DNA of 64,000 nucleotides, taken from contig NC_092859.1 of the NCBI RefSeq assembly GCF_032062135.1, positions 46,307,888 to 46,371,887 on the forward strand, written 5' to 3'. This stretch comes from Pyxicephalus adspersus. Its lineage: Eukaryota > Chordata > Amphibia > Anura > Pyxicephalidae. Shown piece after piece: positions 25,241-36,530 of this stretch; position 1 is the first letter of the stretch; each line of letters opens with the position of its first letter. The notes under the pieces were generated by a model. That model was given only the letters and a program-made list of their open reading frames with translations. It was not told the origin of the DNA and did no database searches. Both the position numbers and the translations under genes were made by a program.

Positions 25241-26865
25241 AATATAGCAAATACATACATTTTTATTTTATATATATGTACTTATACTAAGATTCAGTTA
25301 ATGTAACAACAAGCAAAATTATAGGTAATGGTAATGAAGGACACTTTATAATGAAATCACTTTATTAAAAAGAAATTATGTAGTTACATGATATTATTAA
25401 TCTTACAACAGTATATCAATATGTTCTTTCTTATCTTATAAGCATTTTTTAACATATATATTCAATATCTATCTATCTACCCATAATTGTAATAACTGAA
25501 ATCAAAAGCCATACATACATACATAAGTAGTTTTTTAGTTATTAGTTGGGCTAAATGAAGAAAAATATACAGCAATAAAAATATTTTCTGTTTCTCTAAA
25601 AAAAAAACAAGTTAGCTAAAATACATTTAGAGGCTTGTTTTTTTTGGTAAATGTTTAAAATATTATGCTACCCACTTACTCTTCCAATACTGCTTAATAA
25701 AAAATGGAATATACATTTCCAGAAAAGCATCAACTACATAAAAGAAATGCATTTTTCCTAAAACAACTTTATGACTATGCCTATGTTTTAACTAGATCCT
25801 ATATTGTTTACTAGTTACACATTATCACATATATGGTTTACCAATTCTATTATATATTTTACTAATAAAACTAGAGGTTTGTAAATACAATTGTTTAGAA
25901 AAAATGAAAGATGGTGAGCAATTTCAGGTCAGTGGCACTGGGATTATAGTTTTAAATAAATTGTGCTTTAGTAAATGCAAGGTATGTAAGTCTGGTATTT
26001 TGCAAATACCATCAGTGTATTTCTACTTAAATTGGTAATGTGCAAGTGTCTACTTGCCTTTTGGATAACAGTACAAGTGCCCCACCACTTTTCAAAGTGC
26101 CCAGGCCTATTGAAGAATGCCAATTAATGTGAACAAATCCATGCCACATGAAAGTAAACATACTGGTACAGTACAATCTATTCCAGAAGTTCAAATTTGT
26201 ATTATAACTCTGTTTTGGAAGCATACTATAATAATCTACCTGATAAAAAGCCTCATTAGAGAATTTCACTACATACAAATCTAATACTAATGTCCAGGCA
26301 GTAAGGTAAGAGGACCAGGTGCTGAGATGTAGGCTTTATTAAAGTTTGTAAGACATATGTAGCACTCCTAAGGTTTGTATAAATGTAAGCAATGTAAAGT
26401 TTTTGCAGCATGTATAAAGAATGTGATCAAAATTTAAAAAGTGTAAACTGGTTTAAAATCAGGCATAACAAGAAAAAATAAAAATTATAACGTCCAGAAT
26501 TAGAATATTATCAAACATAGTCAGGAAAAGAAATAAAATAACCCTAAATTCCATGGCTTAGGGCAAACTAAATTTTCTTTAACACATTATTCAGTATTTA
26601 GTACTGATAATGATATTCAGGGGGATATTTATGAATAAGGTAGGAAGTGACTCAACTTCCTATGCCCCCATTTTGTTGATGGACTTTGCTATGTGTTTGT
26701 GTTGCTTTTTATTTAGCTCATACTGGGGAGTAAGATAAGTAAACTAAACATCAGACAAAAGTGCAGGATGGCCCAATATTTAGCCGCATTAGGCCTGATT
26801 TACTAAAAGAATATTGAACGTGTGTGTGATTGTCAGTGTAAATATTCTCTTAGGGCTCAACTTAT

Positions 26866-27243
26866 TCAAGTAGTTCCAGGGTTACATACGAGATAGGGAC
26901 TGTAGGTTTGTTCTTAAGTTGAAATTGTATGTAAGTCGGAATAGGTACATTATTTTATTAAATGCAAGTAGGACAGATATTTGTCTCAACATATTATTAG
27001 GCAGCGTGGTGTCAGTTACCGTATAAAATCCTCACTTTGAGCTAATCACAAACAAAGCAAAAAAACAAAAAAAACTTTATGGAGCCTAGACATTTTATTT
27101 CTTCTGCAAGTCAAGCAAACTGCCTCTCTCTCCCCCCCCCCCCCCCCCCCATATCAAGCCTCCGTCCTGCACACGAAGGGAAGCCCCATTCCTATCCAGG
27201 AGTCGTCCTTATTTCGGATGTTCTTAACCCGGGGACTACCTGT
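26866..27243. mobile_element. Tigger-like MITE, copy 2
   Basis: The left end aagtagttccagggttacat and right end taacccggggactacctgta are inverted versions of each other with a few mismatches. The interior matches the element at 16406-16856 (atagggactgtaggtttg, ctcactttgagctaatcac). Confidence 0.65.
27132..27150. repeat. Poly-C run
   Basis: Nineteen consecutive C residues inside the MITE. The length is prone to sequencing error. Confidence 0.8.
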
Positions 27244-27303
27244 AAATTATGGTTATATCTCTTTCAGCGAATCCTTACAGTTCATATAAAAAATAATGAC
27301 TTG

Positions 27304-27320
27304 TGCTGCCATCTAGTGGC
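27304..27320 (-). promoter_or_regulatory. CTCF-consensus-like motif
   Basis: The minus strand reads GCCACTAGATGGCAGCA, very close to the vertebrate CTCF core (CCACTAGGGGGCAGC type). Its orientation follows gene transcription. It lies between the exons at 22551-24980 and 29109-33234, about 60 bp beyond a MITE end, so it may have arrived with repeat DNA. Binding is inferred only. Confidence 0.5.
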
Positions 27321-28530
27321 TAACCTCAAAGTGCACAGCTGTCACAATAGGAAATACTAAATGTGTAAACAGAAATAATGAACAAATCTAGAGCGAACTG
27401 ATGGGAAACATTTATAAACGCGCCCCTTAGTTTTGTGAATAAAAAATAATTTATTAAAGAGTTTCTTGCAGTTTCACTGCATTGAATGTTTAAAATTCAT
27501 CTGTGTGCAAAGCACACATTAAGAGCTAGTAAGCTATGTTAATAAATAACACTAACCAAGAGCACTATACACAACATTTAAAGAGTTTCAACACAACCAC
27601 TGAAGATCTGTGGAAAAAGTTGGGTAGTCATTCAAACAAATTATAAAGGTTCTGTTACCCAGTATATTTTTGTGTTCTGTGTTTACTTTTTACTCAATAT
27701 CTATAAAGATTCCTATTTCTATTACAATAGTTTGATCCTTTATAGAAAAATGTGCACATTTAGTTCTCCAGTTTATTTGGCTAATACCTGTATATAGAAA
27801 CATGTTACTGCCCAAACAACCATAACTTAATCTGTTTTCTATCAAACAAAGTGATATTTTGCTAAAGAGTGAACTGCCAGACCTATCAAAACGTTTAGTA
27901 GTCAATATTATATTCCAAGTTGCAAAATGATTCTACCTTATCAATAAAATAGATGACTTCATCTCATATTTCAAATAATTAAATAGATACATTTTAAGTA
28001 TTCTATTTAATTGACATAGCAAATGGGACTTTGAAGGTATGCACATTAAAATATCTATTTACACTTTATTCAACAAAAATAAAATTTACAAATATATACA
28101 CAATGTTAAAAGTGTGACACATCAAAATAACCATTTTACCTAATAATCACTGTATACCTGACGCATTTCACACTTATTACTTCATTAGGAGAAACATCAC
28201 TTTTTTGTGTATAGTATATAAGCCATTGTCCAATCTTGGTCACAGTCTTGTAAAAACATCAAAGCCACACACAAGGAGCGAGAACAAAGCCATGGAGTTG
28301 AGTATGAGACCTTGGATAAGCATGCACATGGGGAACAAACACCAACTATTACATAGTCTGTTATTGGCAGGAGCAAACCCTTTTCCCTCTTTCTGTGATA
28401 GATTCAGCCTCTGACCGCATTTGAAGTCTCCAAAGGCATAAGGCATCCAAACCCCCTGGGTCCCCACATAAGTTGTGGAGCATTCCATTTAATTACTATA
28501 CCATGCAACTTATTTGATTGCCATTGTGGG

Positions 28531-28732
28531 TTTCTGGTTTATTAAAGCTCGCCAATGCGAGGCTTTCATCAGTGGAGCTGGGTGATACAGTAAACCTGGA
28601 ATGGTATGGAATAACAACTGCTAACAAATAGAAAATTACTTTTAAGAAATCCATTACAGGTTTGCTGGGTCACCCAACTTCCCTGATAAAATTTTATCTT
28701 TCCAGCCTTGGTGAACTTTAATAAATCAGCCC
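28531..28732. mobile_element. Palindromic MITE, diverged copy
   Basis: Starts ctggtttattaaagctcgcc and ends gaactttaataaatcagccc, with the paired cagtggagctgggtgat and cctggaatgg blocks of the family between. One arm is shortened relative to 21618-21837. Confidence 0.75.
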
Positions 28733-29108
28733 TATTCTGTCAGAGTTCAGTGAGGCACATTTAACCCCACCAAGACAATGGAGTGTGGCAATAAAAAAGG
28801 GAAACAATGCATCCTGCAACAATTTGCACATGTGGCCAATGTCCTTAGCATCACAAAGCATGGAGATAGGTCATGTAGTTATAATCATATAACAACTATG
28901 AATCTACCAATAAAAATAAACCAAAACCAATTTTGTATTGTCTTATACCATCAGAATAAAAAACTATACAGTAAATATGAATAGTTTTACCATTGAACGT
29001 CACATATAACTTTTAAATTTCTATTCTAGAAAATATTTCTAATATGATAACCTTAAATTGTTGTTTAAACATTTAGCAAAGTAAACATAACGCTTACATT
29101 TCACTTAC

Positions 29109-30971
29109 CTCAATCAAAGCATTAGATTGCAAAGCTGGATTTGAACTATTACTTCCAAGTGCCGAGTCATCAGCATCAATAAGATTATCCACAGGGACAT
29201 TTTGCTCAGATTTTACATATGTGAAATCATTTTCAGCTGAATCCAGAGCCACACAAACATTGTAAGAATAAGGAAACGGCAATGTTCCATCACTGTACAT
29301 GGACAGTATTCTAGGATCGGCTGGAGGGTACAGACTTGTACTTAAAGCTCCAAAAGTTGGTGTTTGTCTTGATGCTCTGTACTTTGATATAATGACCAGC
29401 ATTACAGTGACAATAAATAAAAATGAAATCAGTGCTAAGGCAAGTACTAAATACAATTGTAAACTTGTTTGGACATCTTCATTTATTTGATTGTTGACTT
29501 TAGGAACCACTTGCTGGAAATTGTCTGCAACAACAAGGCTTAGGGTGACTGTAGCTGAGAGAGAGGGAATCCCATTGTCCTTCACCATCACCACAACCTT
29601 GTGATTCATTACATCCTTTTCCTGAAAGATACGGAATGTCCTAATTTCACCAGTGTTCTCATTAATATTAAAATAGGATGGCTCAGAAACTTGTATAAAA
29701 TGGTATGATAACCAAGAATTATGTCCAGAATCTGCATCCACTGCCACCACCTTTGTTATTAAGGAACCTTGTTCAGAAGAAAACGGGACCATCTCAAACA
29801 CAGACTGTCCCCCACTTTCTAGTAACGGATATAAGATTTTTGGCGGATTATCATTCTGGTCCAATATACGAATGGTAAATGTGGCATTACCGCTCAAAGA
29901 TGGAGATCCATTGTCTTTAGCAGTAAGTTGTATATGAAATTCTTTGTCTTGCTCATAGTCAAAAGTTTTCTGTGCATACAGAACCCCTGTTTCCATATTA
30001 ATGGATAGATAAGATGATACTGGAAGGATTTCTGTATTTATGCTAAAAATTGAATAGGTAATTTTGGCATTTTCTCCGCTATCAAGATCTAATGCTTGTA
30101 AACTGTATATTGAGGCTCCTGGCAAATTGTTCTCTGGAACATAAGCAACATATGAGGATTTCTGAAATACTGGTGGATTGTCATTCACATCTAATATGTC
30201 CACTCTGATGGTTCTTCTGCTGGAAAGTGGAGGAGATCCTCTGTCTGTAGCAACTACTGTGATATTATAAGATGACTGCTCTTCTCTGTCTATGGAAGTC
30301 CTTGTAGTTATTCTGTAATAACTGTCAGATGACAATATCAGTTCAAAAGGTACAGCTTCAAATATCTGACAGTCAACCTCTCCATTCTCTCCAGAATCCT
30401 GATCATGAATTTCAATGAGAGCTATCATAGTGCCAACTGCAGAATCCTCAGATATTGGACTCGATAGTGAGTTAATTAAAATCTCAGGGGAATTGTCATT
30501 GACATCTACTATTTCTAATAATACTTTGCAATGAGTAACAAAACCTCCTCCATCCTTAGCTTGTACAGAGAGTTCATAGTTTCTCGTTTCTTCAAAATCT
30601 AATTGTTTGTTTACCTTAATATCACCATTTGTAGGGTGAATGGTGAACATACCAGTATGATGGACATTCCCTAATGCCTTGCTAAATGAATATGTGATCT
30701 GAGCGTTGATACCTTCATCTTTGTCAGTTGCATTTACAGTGATCACAGTTGTATTGATTGGAATATTTTCATTTATACTGACTTTGTATATCTCCTTTAG
30801 AAATACTGGGAAATTATCATTGGCATCTGTGACAATAATTTTGATTTGAGTGCTCCCAGATCTCACAGGATTTCCTCCATCCAAGGCTGTTACAGTTAAT
30901 GTATGCATGCTCTGTGCTTCTCGATCTAATGATTTCTCTAGCACAATTTCTGGATATTTTGTACCATCTGG
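29109..30971 (-). pseudogene. pcdhg: 5'-truncated protocadherin variable exon (EC2 part to tail)
   Basis: The remaining 621 codons are open and well conserved from the end of EC2 (D-G-T-K-Y-P-E-I-V-L-E-K) through EC3-EC6, membrane helix and tail, ending GAG|GTAAGC-type context at 29109 (here GAG|GTAAGT). Signal peptide, EC1, most of EC2 and the CSE promoter are missing. Immediately upstream, at about 30971, the sequence switches to the tail of another exon (30972-33234). Because the joint is out of frame, translation from the upstream exon cannot read this part. EC6 and tail are nearly identical to the 17034 and 22551 exons (left subgroup). The lack of decay means the truncation is recent or an assembly misjoin. 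Confidence 0.8.
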
Positions 30972-33234
30972 TTAAAGTCCCATCACTATACATGGACAGC
31001 ACTCTGGGATCCATTGGAGGATACAAACTTGTACTAAAAGAAGTTGTTGGGGATTTTGAACCTCTGCACTTTGATATGATAAACACTATAATTGTCACAA
31101 TAAATAAAAGGGAAATCAGTGCTAAGGCAACCACTAAGTATAGCTGCAGATTTGAATCAGAAATTTCTTCTTTAGCATGAGTGTCAATTTTAGGAACTAC
31201 CTGTTGAAAACTGTCTGCAATAACAAGACTTAAGGTGGTAGTAGCTGAGAGAGAGGGGACTCCATTGTCCTTCACCATCACCACAACTTTATAATTTAGG
31301 ATATCCTTTCCTTGAAAGACCCGTGATGTCCTGATTTCTCCAGTATGTTCATTGATGATAAAATAAAATGGTTCAGAGACGTGCATGAAATGATAAGACA
31401 GCCAAGAGTTATGTCCAGAGTCTTCATCCACTGCAACCACTTTTGTTATTAAAGATCCAGGTTCAGAGGAAAAAGGAACCATCTCAAACATAGATAAACC
31501 ATTTTCTGATGAAGGATACAGGATTTTTGGTGCATTGTCATTTTTATCTACTATTCGGATAATCAATGTGGCATTGCTGCTTAGAGGTGGTGACCCATTA
31601 TCTCTAGCAGTAACTTGTAATACAAACTCTTTGTTTTCTTCATAATCAAAAGACCTCTGAGCATAGAGAACTCCAGTCTCCATATTAATGGACAAATAAG
31701 TAGATACCAGTCTTTCTTCTGCCTTTGTATTAAAAATTGAGTATATTATTTTGGCATTGTCACCGGCATCAGGATCTGAAGCTTTTACTTTGTATATTGA
31801 GGCTCCAGGTAAGTTGTTTTCTGACACATAAGCAACATAGGTTGATTTCGTAAATATTGGTGAATTGTCATTAGTATCAGATATCTCCAGTATGATGGTT
31901 CTTCTACTGGAACGTGGAGGAGATCCTCTGTCAGTAGCTACAACAGTTATGTTGTACTTAGATATTTTTTCTCTGTCCATAGATTTTGTGGTAACTATCT
32001 TATAGAATCTGTAAGATGACAGAACTAACTCAAAAGGTAACTTCTCTGCAATCTGACAGTCGACTTCCCCATTTTCCCCAGAGTCTTGATCACGAACCCT
32101 TATTACAGCAATCACTGTTCCAGGTTCTGAATCCTCAGGAATAGAAGATGATAACGAGGTAACAATTATCTCAGGAGAGTTGTCATTGTCATCTATCACT
32201 TCTATTAGTACCTTAGAATGGGCAACAAGGCCTCCACCATCTTTGGCTTGCACAGATAATTCATAGCTTTTAATCTTCTCAAAATCAAATTTTTTATTTG
32301 TTTTCACTTCTCCACTTGTACTATTGATGCTAAACATACCTGTATGATGAATACTCTCTGAAGTTTTACTAAATGAATATGTGATCTGTGCATTGGTGCC
32401 TTCATCTTTGTCTGTTGCCTCCACTATAATTACTGTTGAGTTAACAGGAACATTTTCATTGACACTGACTTTATACACATTTTGTGTAAATATTGGAACA
32501 TTGTCATTGGCATCAGCAATAATTATTCGAATTAGGGCTGTACCAGATCTAACAGGATTTCCTCCATCCAAAGCTGTTAAAATTAGTTCATGAATATTTT
32601 GTGTTTCTCGATCTAAAGATTTTTCTAATATTAGCTCTGGAAATATACTCCCATCTTCTCTATTTGTCTCAGAAAGAGTAAAGCAATCACTATCACTGAG
32701 CTTGTATGTCTGTATGCCATTAATACCAATATCTGGGTCTTCTGCACTTTGTAAAGCAAATCTGGCACCTGGTAATGTTAATTCAACAATGTCTATAGTA
32801 ATGGTGTTGTGGAAAAACACTGGAGCATTATCATTACTGTCCTGAATTTCTATAATAATATTAAAAAAATAGAGAGGATTTTCAGCCATTGCATCCAAAT
32901 TTAGAGAGCAGGTAGGGGCTGATCCACACAGGGTCTCTCTGTCTATCCTGTCCTTCACATACAGATTTCCATTACCTAGATTAACGTAAAAATATTTCTC
33001 TGAAACCTGGGATACAATCTGTAGTTTTCTAGATGAGAGACTGGTAATATCTAATCCAAAGTCTTCTGCAATATTTGCTATAACAGAGTCTTTCCTCATT
33101 TCTTCTACAATAGAATAATGAATCTGACCAGAGACTGAATGACATAGGCAGCAAAAAAGGAAGAAAAATATTACTTGCCATCTGATTCCTTTGTTTGTCT
33201 GTAGATACCCTTCCTTGCCAGGCATGCTCAGCAT
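30817..33234 (-). CDS. pcdhg: Protocadherin gamma variable exon, 3'-truncated and fused out of frame
   Basis: Starts M-L-S-M-P-G-K-E-G at 33234 with signal peptide (core VIFFFLFCCL), EC1 (CX5C CGSAPTC), EC2-EC6 (linkers DSNDN, DANDN, DDNDN, DTNDN, DKNDN), membrane helix and juxtamembrane IISKCRGSKS. The tail is normal up to M-Y-S-D-G-T-L-T near 30973. The next bases come from EC2 of a different exon in another frame, adding about 50 unrelated residues to a stop at 30817. The normal end of the tail and its splice donor are gone. The nearest donor in the sense direction is at 29109, about 1.7 kb past the stop, so a spliced mRNA would carry a premature stop. Promoter and coding ectodomain are intact. 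It belongs to the right subgroup (VDEDSGHN). Confidence 0.8.
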   Translation of the reverse strand: MLSMPGKEGYLQTNKGIRWQVIFFFLFCCLCHSVSGQIHYSIVEEMRKDSVIANIAEDFGLDITSLSSRKLQIVSQVSEKYFYVNLGNGNLYVKDRIDRETLCGSAPTCSLNLDAMAENPLYFFNIIIEIQDSNDNAPVFFHNTITIDIVELTLPGARFALQSAEDPDIGINGIQTYKLSDSDCFTLSETNREDGSIFPELILEKSLDRETQNIHELILTALDGGNPVRSGTALIRIIIADANDNVPIFTQNVYKVSVNENVPVNSTVIIVEATDKDEGTNAQITYSFSKTSESIHHTGMFSINSTSGEVKTNKKFDFEKIKSYELSVQAKDGGGLVAHSKVLIEVIDDNDNSPEIIVTSLSSSIPEDSEPGTVIAVIRVRDQDSGENGEVDCQIAEKLPFELVLSSYRFYKIVTTKSMDREKISKYNITVVATDRGSPPRSSRRTIILEISDTNDNSPIFTKSTYVAYVSENNLPGASIYKVKASDPDAGDNAKIIYSIFNTKAEERLVSTYLSINMETGVLYAQRSFDYEENKEFVLQVTARDNGSPPLSSNATLIIRIVDKNDNAPKILYPSSENGLSMFEMVPFSSEPGSLITKVVAVDEDSGHNSWLSYHFMHVSEPFYFIINEHTGEIRTSRVFQGKDILNYKVVVMVKDNGVPSLSATTTLSLVIADSFQQVVPKIDTHAKEEISDSNLQLYLVVALALISLLFIVTIIVFIISKCRGSKSPTTSFSTSLYPPMDPRVLSMYSDGTLTRWYKISRNCAREIIRSRSTEHAYINCNSLGWRKSCEIWEHSNQNYCHRCQ

Positions 33235-33434
33235 TTAAACCTTCTTATAAATCTTTTAGGAAATATTATCCAGTGAAGTTAGAAGATGATATTAAATTGA
33301 CAAATAAAAAGAAAATACCAGAAAATATTTTCTATTTTGTCGAGAAGGAATCCAGAAGAAATCTGTGTCCTTTCTTGCAGACTTGTAGTGTGCTTCAGTA
33401 GGGAAATTGGTGGATCCCCAGCTCTGTATGTTTT

Positions 33435-33480
33435 CTGGTCAAACAGCGGCGCTCTGAGGCTAAACTGTGGAACTGCAGTA
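33435..33480 (-). promoter_or_regulatory. Pcdh CSE promoter
   Basis: AACAGCGGCGCTCTGAGG starts at 33442, 208 bp upstream of the ATG at 33234, with TAAACTGTGGAACTGCAG after it. Sequence around it is nearly identical to the promoters at 39952 and 46762. Confidence 0.83.
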
Positions 33481-34129
33481 CTAAGGAACTATTTTCTTGT
33501 AAATGTACTTATGGATCATTGTAATATAATGTAATATATTATTGTAAAATGTCTATTGCAAAAATACATTTTACAACAAATATTTATTGTATGTTGAAGA
33601 AGTTTCACAGTTGGTGTGGACAAGTATTACTATAGTTAACTCTTTTTTATGTCTGGGGAAATTTTATTGTCTGTTTTTTTTTTTTTAAACAAATTATGTA
33701 TAGTTTATGTATAAACAGGGCATTAATGACGTTTAGTAGCACAAATGTTAAACTAACTGTTGATGGAGTTACAAAAAAGTTTTTTTCAGTTTATCTAAAA
33801 ACAACTAATTGTTGTGATAAAACTGCAATTCGGAATATATTAACATCTGTCTCACTAATTCATTTTTGGGATTTATTAGTTCATGCTATTTATGAAAAAA
33901 TTACATATGTTGAGTTTAAAAATTTTAAAAATCCCAGACTTTTTTTTAATAGACTGTCATTAAAAGGTCTTGTAATACAAAAATGACCAAAGTTACCAAA
34001 ATCAAAACAAGAAAAAAAACATACATATTGTAGTGAGGGAAAGGAAGAAAGGGTAAACATAAAATTGATTACATATATATATATAATTCAAATCAGCAAG
34101 TTTTAAATATATATATACAAATACTACAT

Positions 34130-36530
34130 GCTCTCAGACGCTTTCAGGAGATACAATGTCAGGCAGAACAAACTTCTGCTGTCTCTGGAAGCATGAATCT
34201 TGTGACTTGGCTACAGGTTCTGATCACTATAGACCAAAATGGCTTGAATAATGGACAATCCCACCATAGATGAACCATTGTCCACACCTCTTGCTTACAT
34301 TACCAAAAAATGTTAGATCTATCAGAATACCTTAATCTCTTTTTTTTCAGGGTAGCATACCATTAGGTAGGTAAATTTATTTCTACTTTCCTGATTCCTC
34401 AAGTTTATTGAGCACTTATTAGCTAAAATACAAGCATTTTCCCATTGGGAACCTGTAAAGAAAGTTTTCAAAGGGTTTTCCCTCTTTTCCCTAAACTGAC
34501 AGGGTCTCTGAGACCTAATATTGCTCAGGAAAGAGTACATTAGTGAAGTAGTGTGCTCAAGAGGCTTCCATCATACATTGATGTTTAAATAGAGAGAGAG
34601 AGGTGTTGAAAAATATGTCCTAGATCCAATCGACCCAATTAAATGTTGTATCTGAAGATAAAACCACCGGGAGAAAGCTCTTCTTTCAGTTATTAAGGTC
34701 CTCCGCGAATTTCTATCAGAGATTTTACATAAAGTTAAAAAATATGCCTTCTTAGAGGGGAAGAAGGCAAACAACTGATGCCTTCTGGAAGAAACAACTG
34801 ATGCATACCCAGTGGAAAAGCCCAGTTGCCCAGCAATGGTTTAAGCTTTTCTGGAAAAGCCAAAATCTGAAACAATCTATTAAATCAATGGAATAAACAA
34901 AGAGTCGGCCATATTGTAGGGTGGGGTCTCATATACGTTGCTAGGTGAATACATTTGACTCAAGGTGATAAGACTACTGGGGTGACCCAGTCTTTCCACC
35001 TCACATGACAATGCCAGTCCTAAACTCTGATGAAACCTTTCACTAGATAGTACAAATGAATGTCTGGAAAACTCATTCCTTCTTTCTTTTTAGGTCTAGC
35101 GACATATTGATAGCTAATACGAGAGTGTTTGTTATTCCACAGAAACTTCAAAAATTTTAAAAACCTTTATTGGACTTTGCAAACCTCTACAAATGTTTAC
35201 ATGTACTGCAACAGGCAACCTCGGGAGTAAGTTCATTTCGATAATTGCTTCCTGACCAAACCATGAAAAAAGTCTGTCGCCCAACTTCTTCAGGTCCCCT
35301 CTAAGAGTCTTATAAAAAGTATCATAGTTCCGGGCGTATAAATTTTTGCATGAGGCTGTCAATTTAATGCCATCAGATTCCCAATTAAAAGGGAAAGCAC
35401 TATGGAGGGATTGATGCAATTGGTGAGGCAAAGATACATTAAGAGCTGCCGATTTGGACAGGTTGATCTTGAAATTTGAGAGATTATGGAAAGTTTCAAA
35501 CTCATTCATAAGATTTATTACTGAAGTCTGCGGCTGTGTAAGAAAAAGGGGTGGGTTATCTGCGTATTCTGCAACTTCGAACATCTTCCCACCAACCCTA
35601 ATACATGAAATATTTTGATTAAAATCAAATGTCTGAATCAGCTCAAAGGTCAAAATGAACAAAAGGGGTGACAGAGGAGGCGCTTGTCATATACCAATTA
35701 TTTACGGGAATTGGTTTAGAGATAAAACTATTCATTTTACTCTTGCCATTAGGTAGTGGTAGAGAGACTCAAACCAAGACATCATCTGTTTAAAGCCCAA
35801 AAATTGTAAAGTTTCAATCATGTAATCCTACACCATTTGTCAAATGCCTTTTCATCAGTAGAAAGGACCTTCCTTTCTAGTCCCTTGTTGGCCAATTGGA
35901 GTAGGTTAAAAGCCTTAATTGTTTTGACCCTGGGCTCTTGTCCAACCTAAAGCCCACTTGTTCAAAACGCACAATTTGTGCCAGATGTGGCAAAATACGA
36001 TTACAAAGCATCATGGCTAATAGCTTAACATCAGTGTTAAGTAAAGGGATTGGTCTATAATTTGCACATTATCTAGCGTCTTTACCTGGTTTGGAGATGA
36101 CTGGTATATAAGATTCAGTCAGAGTTCCAGAGGTAGCAGGATTTTCAGAAAGACTGTTTAAGCCATTTAACAAGCATGGTAAGAGCTGGCAGAAAAGTTT
36201 TGTAGTAGAGCGTGGGAAACCCATTGGGGCCTAGGCTTTTCCCTGACTTCATTTAGATCAGTGCCAGATTAAGTTTCTCCTTACTAAACAACTGTTCTAA
36301 GTCAGCCTATTCTTGTTCCAAGATGGGTAAACCACTCTTTTCTAAGTACTGTTGTATTGCCTTTAATCAGGGAAAATAAAAACTAGAAGTAAAATTTTAT
36401 TGGGGTAGGTTATATTAAGTTGAATAAAACTGTTGGAAGTGGGCTGCTATATGTTTAGCCTTATGTTTGGGGTGACTTGTTCAGTATGAAAGTTCATAAA
36501 TACTAGACATAGTCTGGGCTTCTCTAAAGA
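34130..36530 (-). mobile_element. Degenerate L1-type LINE fragment (ORF2 reverse transcriptase to C terminus)
   Basis: Read on the minus strand and allowing frameshifts, the segment shows L1 ORF2 landmarks in order: a G-P-N-G-F-P-T-L-Y-Y motif near 36220, N-Y-R-P-I-P-L-L-N-T-D near 36050, A-Y-A-D-N-P-P-L-F-L-T near 35550 (the catalytic YADD box altered to YADN), S-N-F-K-I-N-L-S-K-S near 35470, and a C-terminal H-L-W-W-D-C-P near 34270. The 177-codon open piece at 35132-35662 covers the middle. It has no intact ORF, so it is dead. A collapsed copy lies in the sister unit at 40690-41480. Confidence 0.78.

Larger units (their letters stand above)
25241..29108. other. Intergenic DNA with MITEs and a CTCF-like motif
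   Basis: No exon. It contains a Tigger-like MITE (26866-27243) with a C-run, a CTCF-consensus-like motif (27304-27320) and a palindromic MITE (28531-28732). Other sequence is AT-rich and unassigned. Confidence 0.55.

Noticed and set aside
35132..35662. 177-codon open frame as a possible host gene
   Set aside because: It has L1 reverse-transcriptase motifs with an altered YADD box and is a fragment of a dead LINE.
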